Below are positions 53,802 through 64,000 of a stretch of 64,000 nt of DNA, one piece after another. The DNA lies in NCBI GenBank assembly GCA_004001285.1, contig AP018697.1, positions 2,790,001 through 2,854,000 on the forward strand, given 5' to 3'. This DNA is from Arthrobacter sp. MN05-02 (GTDB lineage: Bacteria > Actinomycetota > Actinomycetes > Actinomycetales > Micrococcaceae). Within the stretch, counting starts at the first letter, position 1; each line of letters begins with the position of its first letter. The notes under the pieces are model-generated. The model was not told the DNA's origin, did not search any database, and saw only the letters and a list, made by a program, of their open reading frames with translations. The position numbers were made by a program, and so were the translations under genes.

Positions 53802-55076
53802 ATGATCGAGGAACAGGTACGGGACCGACTCAACTGGGCGGGCAATTACGAGTACCGTGCCCGGACGATGGAGCACCCCACCTCTCTCGCCGACCTGCAG
53901 CGCGCTGTGGCCGGGGCCACCCGCGTCAGGGCGCTCGGTTCACGCCACTCCTTCAACGACATCGCCGACAGCCCGGGGACCCTCGTCGCCCTGGACGTCC
54001 TCGATCCGGGCGTCGAGATCGACGCCGCCGCACTCACCGTCACGGTCGCAGCGGGCGTGCGCTACGGCGTCCTCGCGGAACACCTGCAGCGCCGCGGCTT
54101 CGCGATCCACAACCTGGCCTCGCTCCCCCACATCTCGGTCGGCGGCGCCATCGCCACCGCCACCCATGGCTCCGGGAACGCCAACGGCAACCTCGCCACG
54201 GCCGTGGTCGGGCTCGAGTTCGTCACGGCATCGGGCGACGTGCTCACCGTGGCGAAGGGCGACGCCGACTTCGACGGCATGGTGGTGAACCTCGGTGCGC
54301 TCGGTGTCGTCCACCGCGTGACCCTGCGGATCGAACCGAGCTTCGACGTGCGCCAGGACGTGTTCACGGAGGTGCCGTGGGACGCGGTGCTCGCGGACTA
54401 CGACGCCGCCACCGCCTCCGCGTACAGCGTCAGCCTCTTCACGGACTGGTCCGGCGACACCATCGGCCAGGCCTGGCTCAAGACCAGGACGGACAGCGGT
54501 ACACCGGCACCCCGGACGTTCTACGGGGGCGCACCGGCGGACCGGGCGTACCACCCGGTACCGGGCGTCGCCGCGGACCACTGCACGCAGCAGCTCGGCG
54601 TTCCCGGACCATGGTCGGACCGGCTCGCCCACTTCCGCCTCGCCTTCACCCCCAGCAACGGCCAGGAACTACAGACCGAGTACCTCGTGGGGCGCGAGCA
54701 CGCCGTCGAGGCCATCGAGGCCATGCGCGCCCTCGCACCCAGGATCACTCCGCTGCTGCTGGTCTCGGAGGTGCGGTCGATGGCCGCGGACGAACTCTGG
54801 ATGAGCAACAACTACCAGCGGGACGGGATCGGCCTGCACTTCACCTGGAAGCCGCTGCAGCCGGAGGTCGAGGCGCTCCTGCCCGAGATCGAGGCCGCAC
54901 TCGCACCGCTGTCGGCCCGCCCGCACTGGGGCAAGCTGTTCCTGGCCGGTGCGGCCCAGCTCGCACCCGTCTATCCCCGGTTCGACGACTTCCGCAGGCT
55001 GGCCCTGCGCCTGGACCCCTCGGGCAAGTTCCGCAACGACTTCCTCGACCGGACGGTCTTCGGCACCTCCGCCTGA
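53802..55076 (+). CDS. alditol/xylitol oxidase, FAD-dependent
   Basis: A 424-residue VAO-family flavoprotein. The FAD is probably attached covalently at the histidine in LGSRHSFNDIAD, the site known from Streptomyces alditol oxidase. Other shared stretches are LPHISVGGAIATATHGSGNANG, SVSLFTDWSGDT, ARPHWGKLFLAG and DPSGKFRNDFLDRTVFG. It oxidises sugar alcohols such as xylitol or sorbitol with oxygen, giving an aldose and peroxide. It is next to the LacI gene and shares its operator region. AAGGACCACC precedes the ATG. Confidence 0.88.
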   Translation: MIEEQVRDRLNWAGNYEYRARTMEHPTSLADLQRAVAGATRVRALGSRHSFNDIADSPGTLVALDVLDPGVEIDAAALTVTVAAGVRYGVLAEHLQRRGFAIHNLASLPHISVGGAIATATHGSGNANGNLATAVVGLEFVTASGDVLTVAKGDADFDGMVVNLGALGVVHRVTLRIEPSFDVRQDVFTEVPWDAVLADYDAATASAYSVSLFTDWSGDTIGQAWLKTRTDSGTPAPRTFYGGAPADRAYHPVPGVAADHCTQQLGVPGPWSDRLAHFRLAFTPSNGQELQTEYLVGREHAVEAIEAMRALAPRITPLLLVSEVRSMAADELWMSNNYQRDGIGLHFTWKPLQPEVEALLPEIEAALAPLSARPHWGKLFLAGAAQLAPVYPRFDDFRRLALRLDPSGKFRNDFLDRTVFGTSA

Positions 55077-55094
55077 GACGGGGACGCGGGCGCC

Positions 55095-55958
55095 CTAGTG
55101 CTTGCGCGCCAGCCACTTCCAGTGCGCCAGGGTCCGCAGGCGGATCAGCAGGGCCCGCGACTGCTCGGGCCCGTAGGGCAGGATCGGGATGGCCTTGGTC
55201 ATGTCGACGGACGCCTCGTCCATGGCGAGGCGCGTCACGCGGACCGCGCTGCGCATCTTGTTCATCTGCGTGACCACCTCGGCCACGGGAACCGGGCGAC
55301 CGTGCCCGGGCACGAACACGTCGTAGAGATCCTCCAGCGCCACCATCTTGCCGAGGGTCCGCACCCAGTCGGTGGGGAAGGAGTCCTCGAAGGCCGGGTC
55401 GCTGCCCTCCTCGACGAGGTCGCCGGTGAAGAGGACGTTGCCCGCACCGACCAGGAGATCGTGGTCGGTGTGGCCCCGGCCCAGATGGAACAGCGTCACG
55501 GACATGCCGCCGAGGTCCAGGTCCGCAGGCTTGCCCTCGACGAGCCGGTTGGCCGGCAGGAGATCGGTGGAGTCGCCGTCCGCCGCCCCCATCGCGGGCT
55601 CGACGGCGGCGACCAGCGCACGCTGCTCGTCCCCGTGCTCCGCCTGCACCACACTGCAGCGCGACGTCGCCCAGAACTCCTCGACACCCCGGGAGGCGAA
55701 ATAGCTGTTGCCGAAGAAGTGGTCCGCGTGGGCGTGGGTGTTCACCACGATCAGGGGCAGCGCAGTGACGTCCCGGACATGCCGGAACACCTCCGCGGCA
55801 CCCAGCGGACCTGCACCCGTGTCGACGACGAGCGCCCGCTCCGTGCCGACGACGAGCCCCACGTTCAGTCCGAACCCGGCGGTGCGCAGCACGTAGATAC
55901 CCTTTCCGAGTTCGCGCCAGGGGCTGCGTGTCTCGGCGCTGGGGACATCGGTGGTCAT
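55095..55958 (-). CDS. metallo-beta-lactamase-fold hydrolase
   Basis: A 287-residue MBL protein with the metal motif NTHAHADHFFGN (HAHADH at 75-80), the second site GRGHTDHDLLV and GDLVEEGSD. The family includes glyoxalases, lactonases and thioesterases; no substrate is indicated. Convergent with the alditol oxidase gene, 18 bases apart. Confidence 0.88.
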   Translation of the reverse strand: MTTDVPSAETRSPWRELGKGIYVLRTAGFGLNVGLVVGTERALVVDTGAGPLGAAEVFRHVRDVTALPLIVVNTHAHADHFFGNSYFASRGVEEFWATSRCSVVQAEHGDEQRALVAAVEPAMGAADGDSTDLLPANRLVEGKPADLDLGGMSVTLFHLGRGHTDHDLLVGAGNVLFTGDLVEEGSDPAFEDSFPTDWVRTLGKMVALEDLYDVFVPGHGRPVPVAEVVTQMNKMRSAVRVTRLAMDEASVDMTKAIPILPYGPEQSRALLIRLRTLAHWKWLARKH

Positions 55959-56048
55959 GGGATCCTCTCGGTGGCGGCAGGACTACCAGTCTAGGTCCGC
56001 GCCCATCCCCTGCCCGCGAGGCTCAGGCGCCGGACGGCATGCCGGCGC

Positions 56049-56675
56049 TCAGGAGCCCGCGACCACGGCCTCGCGTGCCGGCCGGGGCCGCTCGGGGATC
56101 CGGAAGAGCGGCAGTGCGAGATTGACCAGCGGCCCGATGAGGAGGGCGAACGCCACCGTGCCGAGACCCACGGACCCTCCGAGCAGCCAGCCGAGCAGGA
56201 GGACCGTGCCCTCGATCGCCGTGCGGACGAGCCAGATCGGCAGCCCGAACCGGTGGTGGATACCGGTCATGAGGCCGTCGCGGGGGCCGGGGCCGAGCCG
56301 CGCGCCGATATACAGTCCGGTTGCCACGGCGAGCAGCACCAGCCCACCCGTGAACAGCAGGATCCTGGCCCACAGTGCGTCCGGCTCGTCCAGGAGCGCC
56401 AGTCCCACCTCGGCGCTCGGACCGACGAGCAGGACGTTGAGGATGGTGCCGACGCCGGGACGCTGCCGTAGCGGTATCCAGAGCAACAGCACGATCCCGC
56501 CGATGATGTTGGTCATGAAACCGAACGGGATACCGGTCTGCAGGGAGCCGCCCTGGCTCAGGACGTCCCAGGGCGACACCCCGAGCGTGGCCCGAATCAT
56601 CATGGCGAGCGAGAAGCCGTAGAGGAACAGGCCGAGGAGGAGCTGCAGCCCGCGCCGGGCGCCGAGGAACGTCAT
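56049..56675 (-). CDS. YczE/YitT-like membrane protein
   Basis: A 208-residue membrane protein with five or six segments and the pattern ATLGVSPWDVLSQGGSLQTGIPFGFMTNI, typical of the YczE/YyaS group. The function is unknown. It is divergent from a MocR-type regulator gene, an arrangement known for YczE genes. An inverted repeat lies in the gap. Start ATG 56675 is the first plausible one. Confidence 0.85.
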   Translation of the reverse strand: MTFLGARRGLQLLLGLFLYGFSLAMMIRATLGVSPWDVLSQGGSLQTGIPFGFMTNIIGGIVLLLWIPLRQRPGVGTILNVLLVGPSAEVGLALLDEPDALWARILLFTGGLVLLAVATGLYIGARLGPGPRDGLMTGIHHRFGLPIWLVRTAIEGTVLLLGWLLGGSVGLGTVAFALLIGPLVNLALPLFRIPERPRPAREAVVAGS

Positions 56676-56694
56676 GGTCCCAGTAGAGCCGCTG

Positions 56695-56719
56695 ATTGGC
56701 CGTACATCAAGATGCCAAT
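56695..56719. promoter_or_regulatory. candidate MocR operator
   Basis: ATTGGC (56695-56700) and GCCAAT (56714-56719) are inverted and centred 19 bases apart, about two helical turns, in the gap between the yczE-like and mocR-like genes. The location suits a regulator of the divergent pair. Confidence 0.45.
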
Positions 56720-56736
56720 TATGGGATGGTGGCCCT

Positions 56737-58149
56737 ATGATGGTTCTCTCCGCCCGCCGCCTCGCCGCCGAACTCGGTTCCTGGCGCACCGTCGGCCCCG
56801 CCTACGCCGCGCTGGCCGACCGCATCCGGCTGCTCACCCTCGACGGGCGGATCCCGCTCGGCACCCGGCTGCCGGCGGAGCGTGAGCTGGCGGCGCAGCT
56901 CACCGTCAGCAGGACCCTGGTCGCGGCGGCCTACGCGCGGCTGAGATCGGCCGGGTACCTCGAGAGCACGCGCGGTTCGGGAAGCGTCGTGACCGTGCCG
57001 GGGCGCGGGACTCCCCCGCAGGACGACGGCGGCACCGCCGTCGTGCTCGACTTCAGCAAGGCGGCGCTGCCGGCGGCACCCCAGGTCGGGGAGGCCGCGG
57101 CAAGGGCATCACGCGAACTTCCCGCCTACCTCAACGGGAACGGTTACGACCCCCTCGGTCTGCCACGACTGCGGCAGGCCCTCGCGGACCGGTACTCCGC
57201 CCGCGGACTGCCGACCCGGCCGGGGCAGATCATGGTCACCCTCGGCGCCCAGCACGCCATCTCACTCCTCGCGCGCACCCTGCTGGGGCGGTCCGACACG
57301 GCGCTCGTCGAGGCACCCAGCTACCCGCACGCCTACGAGGCACTGAAGTCGGCGGGGCGCCGCCTCGTCCCCGTCGCCGTCGATGCGCACCAGGGCTGGG
57401 ACGACGACGGCCTCGAGCAGGCCTTCCGACGCACCCGGCCCACGCTGGCCTACGTCATGCCCGACTTCCACAACCCCACCGGCGCGGTCATGCCGCCCGA
57501 TCAGCGCGCGAGGCTGATGGCCGCCGCCACGCGGGAGGGAACGGTGGTGATCGCCGACGAGACCATGGCGGAGCTGACCATCGACGGCCGGCCGGAGCTC
57601 CCCCTCGCGGCGCATGGTCCGGCCGTGCTGACCGGCTCGATGGGCAAGACCGTCTGGGGCGGACTGCGCATCGGCTGGATTCGCGGGGAGGAGGACCTCA
57701 TCCAGCGGCTCGTGCAGTCCCGGTACACCTCCGACCTGGGCACCCCCATCCTCGAGCAGCTCATGGCCCTCGAGATGCTGGGGACGTACGACGAGCTCCT
57801 CCGGTTCCGCGCGACGCAGCTCGCCGCGGGCCGGGAACTCCTCGAATCGCTGCTGGCCGATCGGCTGCCCGGGTGGGAGGTGCCCCACGTGGCGGGCGGC
57901 CTGTGCACGTGGGTGAACCTCGGAGCGCCCGTGAGCTCGCAGCTCGCCCTGGCCGCCCGGGACCGGGGTCTGCTCCTCGGGGCCGGTCCTCGCTTCGGCA
58001 TCGGCGGGGTCTTCGAGCGCTTTCTCCGCGTTCCCTTCAGCTACCCCCTCGAGGACACCCGGCGTGCCGTGGACATCCTCGCCGCCGCCTGGCAGTCCCT
58101 GGATCCGGCGGTCCAGGTGCAGGACGACTTCGCCCCGGCCCTGGTGTAG
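56737..58149 (+). CDS. MocR/PdxR-type regulator (GntR plus aminotransferase domain)
   Basis: A 470-residue PLP-dependent regulator. Residues about 20-90 are a GntR winged helix ([41 protein letters not shown]). The rest is a type-I aminotransferase fold with the PLP lysine K304 in [16 protein letters not shown]274 in IADET and N246 in FHNPTG. Effectors of this class are often PLP or amino acids. It probably controls the divergent yczE-like gene. Confidence 0.9.
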   Translation: MMVLSARRLAAELGSWRTVGPAYAALADRIRLLTLDGRIPLGTRLPAERELAAQLTVSRTLVAAAYARLRSAGYLESTRGSGSVVTVPGRGTPPQDDGGTAVVLDFSKAALPAAPQVGEAAARASRELPAYLNGNGYDPLGLPRLRQALADRYSARGLPTRPGQIMVTLGAQHAISLLARTLLGRSDTALVEAPSYPHAYEALKSAGRRLVPVAVDAHQGWDDDGLEQAFRRTRPTLAYVMPDFHNPTGAVMPPDQRARLMAAATREGTVVIADETMAELTIDGRPELPLAAHGPAVLTGSMGKTVWGGLRIGWIRGEEDLIQRLVQSRYTSDLGTPILEQLMALEMLGTYDELLRFRATQLAAGRELLESLLADRLPGWEVPHVAGGLCTWVNLGAPVSSQLALAARDRGLLLGAGPRFGIGGVFERFLRVPFSYPLEDTRRAVDILAAAWQSLDPAVQVQDDFAPALV

Positions 58150-58252
58150 GAGGAGCCCTCCTGCACCCGCACCGCCCTCCCGGACACGACCGGGGTCATC
58201 ACTCCGGATCGCCGGCGGTCGGATCCTGCTCCGCACCCGTTCGGATGCCGGG

Positions 58253-59674
<1,422 letters not shown>

Positions 59675-59766
59675 TCAGCCCATCGTCGCGGTATCCCGGC
59701 CACGAGATCAACCCCGAAGGACACGGCGTCCTGCTCGTACCGTGCACCGCACGAGCAGGGTATGCA

Positions 59767-62317
59767 TCACGGCCGCGCCACCGCAGGACGGCGCCCCTCG
59801 AGATGGGCCGCGAGGTACGGGGCCGTGATGCTCGTCCCCGGATCGAGTGCGGCGACCTCCCTCGGGGTGCCGGTGGCGACGATCCTCCCTCCGGCCGAGC
59901 CGCCGCCCGGGCCGAGGTCGATCACCCAGTCGGCGGCCGCCACGACGGCCATGGTGTGTTCCACGACGACCACCGTGTTGCCGGCGTCCACGAGTGTCCG
60001 CAGCTGGGCGAGGAGCAGGAGAACGTCGGCCGGATGCAGTCCCGTGGTGGGTTCGTCGAGGAGGTAGAGCGTATGGCCGCGCCGCGCACGCTGCAGTTCG
60101 GTGGCGAGCTTGATGCGCTGGGCCTCTCCGCCGGACAACTCGGTGGCCGGCTGGCCCAGCCGCAGGTACCCGAGCCCGACCTCGCGGAGCGTGGCGAGGG
60201 AGCGGGCCGCGCCCGGGATGGCGCCGAGGAAGACCGCCGCGTCGTCGACCGTCATCCCGAGGACGTCGGCGATGCTGCGTCCCTCGAGGGTGACCGCCAG
60301 GGTCTCCTCGTTGTAGCGGGCACCGTGGCACGTGGGGCAGGGCCCGTAGCTGCCGGGCAGGAAGAGCAGCTCGACCGACACGAAGCCCTCACCCTGACAG
60401 GTCTCGCACCGGCCGCCCTGCACGTTGAAGGAGAACCGGCCCGCTCCGAAACCCTTCGCCTTCGCCTCGGGCGTCGCCGCGAAGGCCTTCCGCACCGCAT
60501 CGAAGAGACCCGTGTAGGTGGCGAGGTTGGAACGCGGCGTCCTGCCGATCGGCTTCTGGTTCACGCTGACCAGCCGGTCGATGGACTCGAGGCCCCGGAT
60601 GTCCCCGACCGCGGCGGAGGCAGCACCGGCGTCGTCGTCCGCCTCACCGTCCGTCGGCGTGTCGTTGCGGACGTGCCGTCCGACCGCATCGGCGAGGACC
60701 GCACTCACCAGGGTGGACTTGCCGGAACCGGAGACACCCGTCACGGCCGTCAGCACCCCCACCGGGATGTCGGCGTCGAGCCCCGCCAGGTTGTGGCGGT
60801 GGATCCCCTTCAGCCGCAGCCACGCCGAGGGCGTCCGTGGCTCGACCCGCACGGCGGCGGACGGTGCTGTCCGCGACAGGAAGGGGGCCGTCAGGGACCC
60901 CGGGACCTCCGCAAGGCCGTCGGCGGGACCGCTGTAGATGATGGTCCCCCCGCCCTCCCCGGCGAGCGGACCGACGTCGACGATCCAGTCCGACCGCCGG
61001 ACCACGTCCATGTTGTGCTCGACCACGAAGACGGTGTTCCCCGCGTCCTTCAGGGCTTCCAGCACGGCGAGGAGCGGCTCGACGTCGGCGGGGTGCAGGC
61101 CGGCCGACGGCTCGTCGAGCACGTAGACGACACCGAAGAGGCCGGACCGGAGCTGCGTGGCGATGCGCAGTCGCTGCATCTCGCCCGGCGAGAGCGTCGG
61201 CGTCGCCCGGTCGAGACTGAGGTACCCGAGGCCGAGGTCGACCAGGACGTCCAGTCGCTGGACGAGGTCGCGGCTGATGGTGGCCGACACCTCCGTGCCT
61301 TCTCCCGAGGTGGAGGACCGGTGGGCGGCCGACGGCTGCTCGATCGTCGCGGCCGGCTCGAGGTGGGCGGCCAGATCGGCGAGCGGCAGGGCATTCGCGT
61401 CCGCGATCGTTCGTCCACCGAACGTCACGGCGAGCGCTTCGGGACGCAGGCCGCTGCCCCCGCACAGCCCACAGGGTCCGGACACCATGAAGGGCAGGAC
61501 GCGATCGCGCATCTGCGCACTCTTGGAGTCGTGCAGCGTGTGCATGACGTAGCTCTTGGCACTCCAGAAACGTCCCTTGTAGGGCTTGGCCACGCGGTCG
61601 CGCTGAGGGGTCACCTCGACGACGGGCTGCTCGTCGGTGAACAGGAGCCAGGTCCGCGCCGGCTCCGGCAGGTCCCGCCAGGGGACGTCGATGTCGTACC
61701 CGAGCTCGCTGGTGACGTCGCGGAGGTTCTTGCCCTGCCACGCACCGGGCCAGGCCGCGATCGCTCCCTCACGGATGGTCAGGGACGGGTCCGGGACGAG
61801 CGTCTGCTCCGTCACGTCCCGGGCGATGCCGAGGCCGTGGCAGCGGGGACAGGCTCCCGAGGCCGTGTTCGGTGAGAAGGCATCCGACTCCAGCCGGCCT
61901 GCTGCAGCGGCCGGATACGTTCCGGCCCGTGAGTACAGCATGCGGAGGGGAGTTCGAGATGGTGGTGAGGGTCCCCACGGTGGAGCGCACGCTCGGAGTG
62001 CCGCGGCGCTGCTGCAGGGCGACGGCGGGAGGAAGCCCGGTGATCGAGCCGACGTGGGGGGTGTGCCCCTGCTGGATCAGCCTGCGCGCGTAGGGGGCCA
62101 CGGATTCGAGGTAGCGGCGCTGGGCTTCCGCGTAGATGGTCCCGAACGCGAGCGAGGACTTCCCCGAACCCGAGACGCCCGTGAAGGCGACGACGGCGTC
62201 CCGGGGGCAGTCCACGTCGATCCCGCGCAGGTTGTTCTCGCCGGCGCCGCGCACGCGAACGAAGCCGTTCCGTGTGCTCGTCGTTCCGGCAGGGGCAGCA
62301 TCCATCGGCTCGATCAC
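59767..62317 (-). CDS. UvrA-like ABC ATPase (one frameshift)
   Basis: A protein of about 849 residues after correction. It has two ATPase modules: N-terminal [26 protein letters not shown] and C-terminal [18 protein letters not shown], with signatures [12 protein letters not shown] and [12 protein letters not shown] and zinc-type cysteines ([32 protein letters not shown]). It is shorter than repair UvrA (about 950), like the UvrA paralogues linked with drug tolerance. An extra G in the run 61947-61950 breaks the frame after TISNS. Start GTG 62317 is seven bases after TAGGGT. Its exact role is open. Confidence 0.85.
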
Positions 62318-62468
62318 CAACCCCACCCTACGGCCGTCCGGGGACGCTACCCGCCGGGAGACCCACCGCCGGCGGGCGGATCATAGGTCGGTGGTCGCCC
62401 GGGCGGAAGGCACCCGACCCGGTCATCACGGCATCGACCCCGCGGTGATGCGCTCCTAGGCTGGAGGC

Positions 62469-62746
62469 ATGGCTGACATCGACGAAGAGTTCCCGACGCT
62501 GGACGACCTCAATCCCGACAACGACGCCCTGCCGCGTCCGTCCCGGGCGACGCACGGGAAGTCCGACGACCACGTGGACGACGACGCCCTGGCCCTGGCG
62601 ACCGAACGGGAGGAAGTGGCCCTGGGCCTGAAGGACTACGTGCCGGACGATGTCCCGCCGGCCACGGATCCCCTTCCCGAGGAGTCGTCCCCCCCGAAGC
62701 CGACCTGGCACAGCGCGGACTGCTGCACGACTCCGACGACAGCTGA
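62469..62746 (+). CDS. small acidic hypothetical protein (frame break in a C run)
   Basis: About 92 residues, rich in D and E (MADIDEEFPTLDDLNPDNDAL, HVDDDALALATEREEVALGLKDYVPDDVPPA). The frame as given runs past a 7-C tract at 62689-62695 without a clear stop; one more C lets it end with EADLAQRGLLHDSDDS then TGA, which is more likely. TAGGCT lies six bases before the ATG, so it may be leaderless. Family not recognised. Confidence 0.6.
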
Positions 62747-62756
62747 CGGTCCCGCA

Positions 62757-64000
62757 CTACAGGTCGGCGAGCATCCCGCCCGGGTTCTCCAGGGCGTCCG
62801 CCACGAAACGGAGGAATCCGCCCGCGGTGCCGCCGTCGCACACCCGGTGGTCGAAGGCGAGCGTCAGCTCGCTGACCTTCCGCACGGCCAGCGTGCCGTC
62901 GACCACCCAGGGGCGGTCGATGATCCTGCCCAGTCCGAGGATGGCCGACTCCGGGTGGTTGATGATCGCCGCACTGCCGTCGACGCCGAACACCCCGTAG
63001 TTGTTGAGGGTGAACGTGCCGGAGGACAGGTCGGACGGCGTCGCCCTCCCCTCGCGGGCGAGTGTCGCCAGCCGGCGGATCTCGGCGTCGAGCTCACGCG
63101 CCGACAGGGTGTCCGCCCGGCGGACACTGGGCACCACGAGCCCGCGGTCCGTCTGCGCGGCGATGCCGAGGTTGACGCCGTCCACCCGGACCAGTTCCTG
63201 GGTGCCGTCGTCGGCGGTGGCGATCCGGCTGTTCAGCTCCGGGTACCGGGCGAGGCCCGCGACCACGAAGCGTGCCACGAAGGCCAGGATGCCCGGGACG
63301 GCATCGGGCGTACGCCGCTTCATCGCCTCCCGCAGCTCGACGAGGGGCGTGACGTCGACGTCCACCCAGACGGTCGCCTCGGGGATCTCGCGCCGGCTGC
63401 GGGTCATCGCGTCCGCGATGGTGCGGCGCACACCGCGCAACGGGGTGCGCTCGAGGACCGTGAGCCCCGAGCGGGAGTCGGGCGGGGAGGATAGTCGTTC
63501 AGGAGCGGCGTCGACGGCCCGCACGCGGTCCGGGCTGCTCGGCGGTCCATCGATCCGCGCTGCGACGGCCTGCTCGACGTCGCGGCGCAGGATGAGTCCC
63601 GCCTGCCCCGTTCCGCTGATGGTGTCGAGGCGCAGCCCGTGGTCCCGGGCCAGCTTGCGGACCAGCGGGGACACGCAGATCGGCGCCCTTCCGCCGGCGG
63701 GTCCGGTGGATGGCACCGATCCGGCCCGGACCGCCGTCGTGGCGGCAGGTGGGGATGCTGCAGCCCGGGCAGCTGTCGCGGCTCCCTTGCGCGGACGCGT
63801 CCGCCCTCCGGTGAGGCTGCCGGGTGTGCCGTAGCCGATCAGCACGTTCCCCGACCCTCCCTCCACGGGCGGCGCATCGTTGCCGCTGGTCGCCGACGTC
63901 GGGACGCCCGCGTCCTCCCGCAGGGCGGCCGCGGCGTGCCCGACGGCCTCTCCCCCGATGGCGGCCGCAGCGGGGACGCGCATCTCGGAGCCCTCCGGAC
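62757..64000 (-). CDS. 2-oxo acid dehydrogenase E2 component (5' end outside the window)
   Basis: The visible 414 residues include a linker, an E3/E1-binding domain (ICVSPLVRKLARDHGLRLDTISGTGQAGLILRRDVEQ) and the acyltransferase core with the active-site motif AFDHRVCDGGTAGGF. The lipoyl domain lies beyond the right edge. The enzyme transfers acyl groups to CoA in pyruvate or branched-chain oxo-acid complexes; which one cannot be told here. Confidence 0.9.
   Translation of the reverse strand, partial: PEGSEMRVPAAAAIGGEAVGHAAAALREDAGVPTSATSGNDAPPVEGGSGNVLIGYGTPGSLTGGRTRPRKGAATAARAAASPPAATTAVRAGSVPSTGPAGGRAPICVSPLVRKLARDHGLRLDTISGTGQAGLILRRDVEQAVAARIDGPPSSPDRVRAVDAAPERLSSPPDSRSGLTVLERTPLRGVRRTIADAMTRSRREIPEATVWVDVDVTPLVELREAMKRRTPDAVPGILAFVARFVVAGLARYPELNSRIATADDGTQELVRVDGVNLGIAAQTDRGLVVPSVRRADTLSARELDAEIRRLATLAREGRATPSDLSSGTFTLNNYGVFGVDGSAAIINHPESAILGLGRIIDRPWVVDGTLAVRKVSELTLAFDHRVCDGGTAGGFLRFVADALENPGGMLADL

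Overview
The window comes from a high-GC actinobacterium. Gene content points to the Micrococcaceae (Arthrobacter and relatives), by inference rather than by a search. Pointers are a flavin putrescine oxidase, a menaquinone gene set including the side-chain reductase menJ, a short 446-residue glutamate dehydrogenase, a PHO-box-controlled phoX, and many genes that look leaderless (a TAnnnT-like -10 about six bases before the start codon). No rRNA, tRNA, CRISPR array or transposase was seen.

Layout. 0.1-2.6 kb: rarD, a MarR regulator, a tandem universal stress protein (Usp). 2.7-13.2 kb: polyamine catabolism. Putrescine oxidase, a second Usp and an APC permease form a coupled operon opposite a TetR gene. 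A second TetR and a GNAT gene follow, then patD-gabT opposite a PucR regulator. Together these convert putrescine to 4-aminobutanal, GABA and succinate semialdehyde. 13.3-18.5 kb: a sensory and partner-switching module (two histidine kinases, receiver-PP2C phosphatase, STAS antagonist, RsbW-like kinase). 18.5-21.2 kb: esterase, TRIC channel, a SUKH-like acidic protein coupled to a HIT hydrolase. 21.2-22.4 kb: a compact unit of one DUF559 nuclease-like gene between two directly repeated 100-nt palindromic elements, the most novel-looking item. 22.4-34.9 kb: menaquinone synthesis (polyprenyl diphosphate synthase, menJ, menG, menF, menD, menC), interrupted by a glutamine-type ABC transporter and phoX.

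35-46.5 kb: mixed metabolism: PAP2 phosphatase, zinc alcohol dehydrogenase, cupin, MFS permease, a sulfite-oxidase-like protein with its own flavin reductase and a zinc-ribbon partner, two fluoride channels, a dienelactone hydrolase, and small genes. 46.5-56 kb: an arabinoside utilisation operon (sugar ABC transporter without its own ATPase, GH51 arabinofuranosidase, aldose epimerase) with a LacI repressor and clear operators, an alditol oxidase that shares the LacI operator, and a metallo-beta-lactamase-fold hydrolase. 56-64 kb: a YczE membrane protein opposite a MocR/PdxR regulator, gdhA, a UvrA-like ATPase, a small acidic protein, and an acyltransferase E2 cut by the right edge.

Sequence quality. 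Nine genes are broken by single-base indels (13 in all), every one inside a run of G or C. Removing or adding that one base restores a full-length family protein each time, and the restored lengths are all multiples of three. I read these as base-calling errors rather than decay, so those genes are listed as CDS with the break positions.
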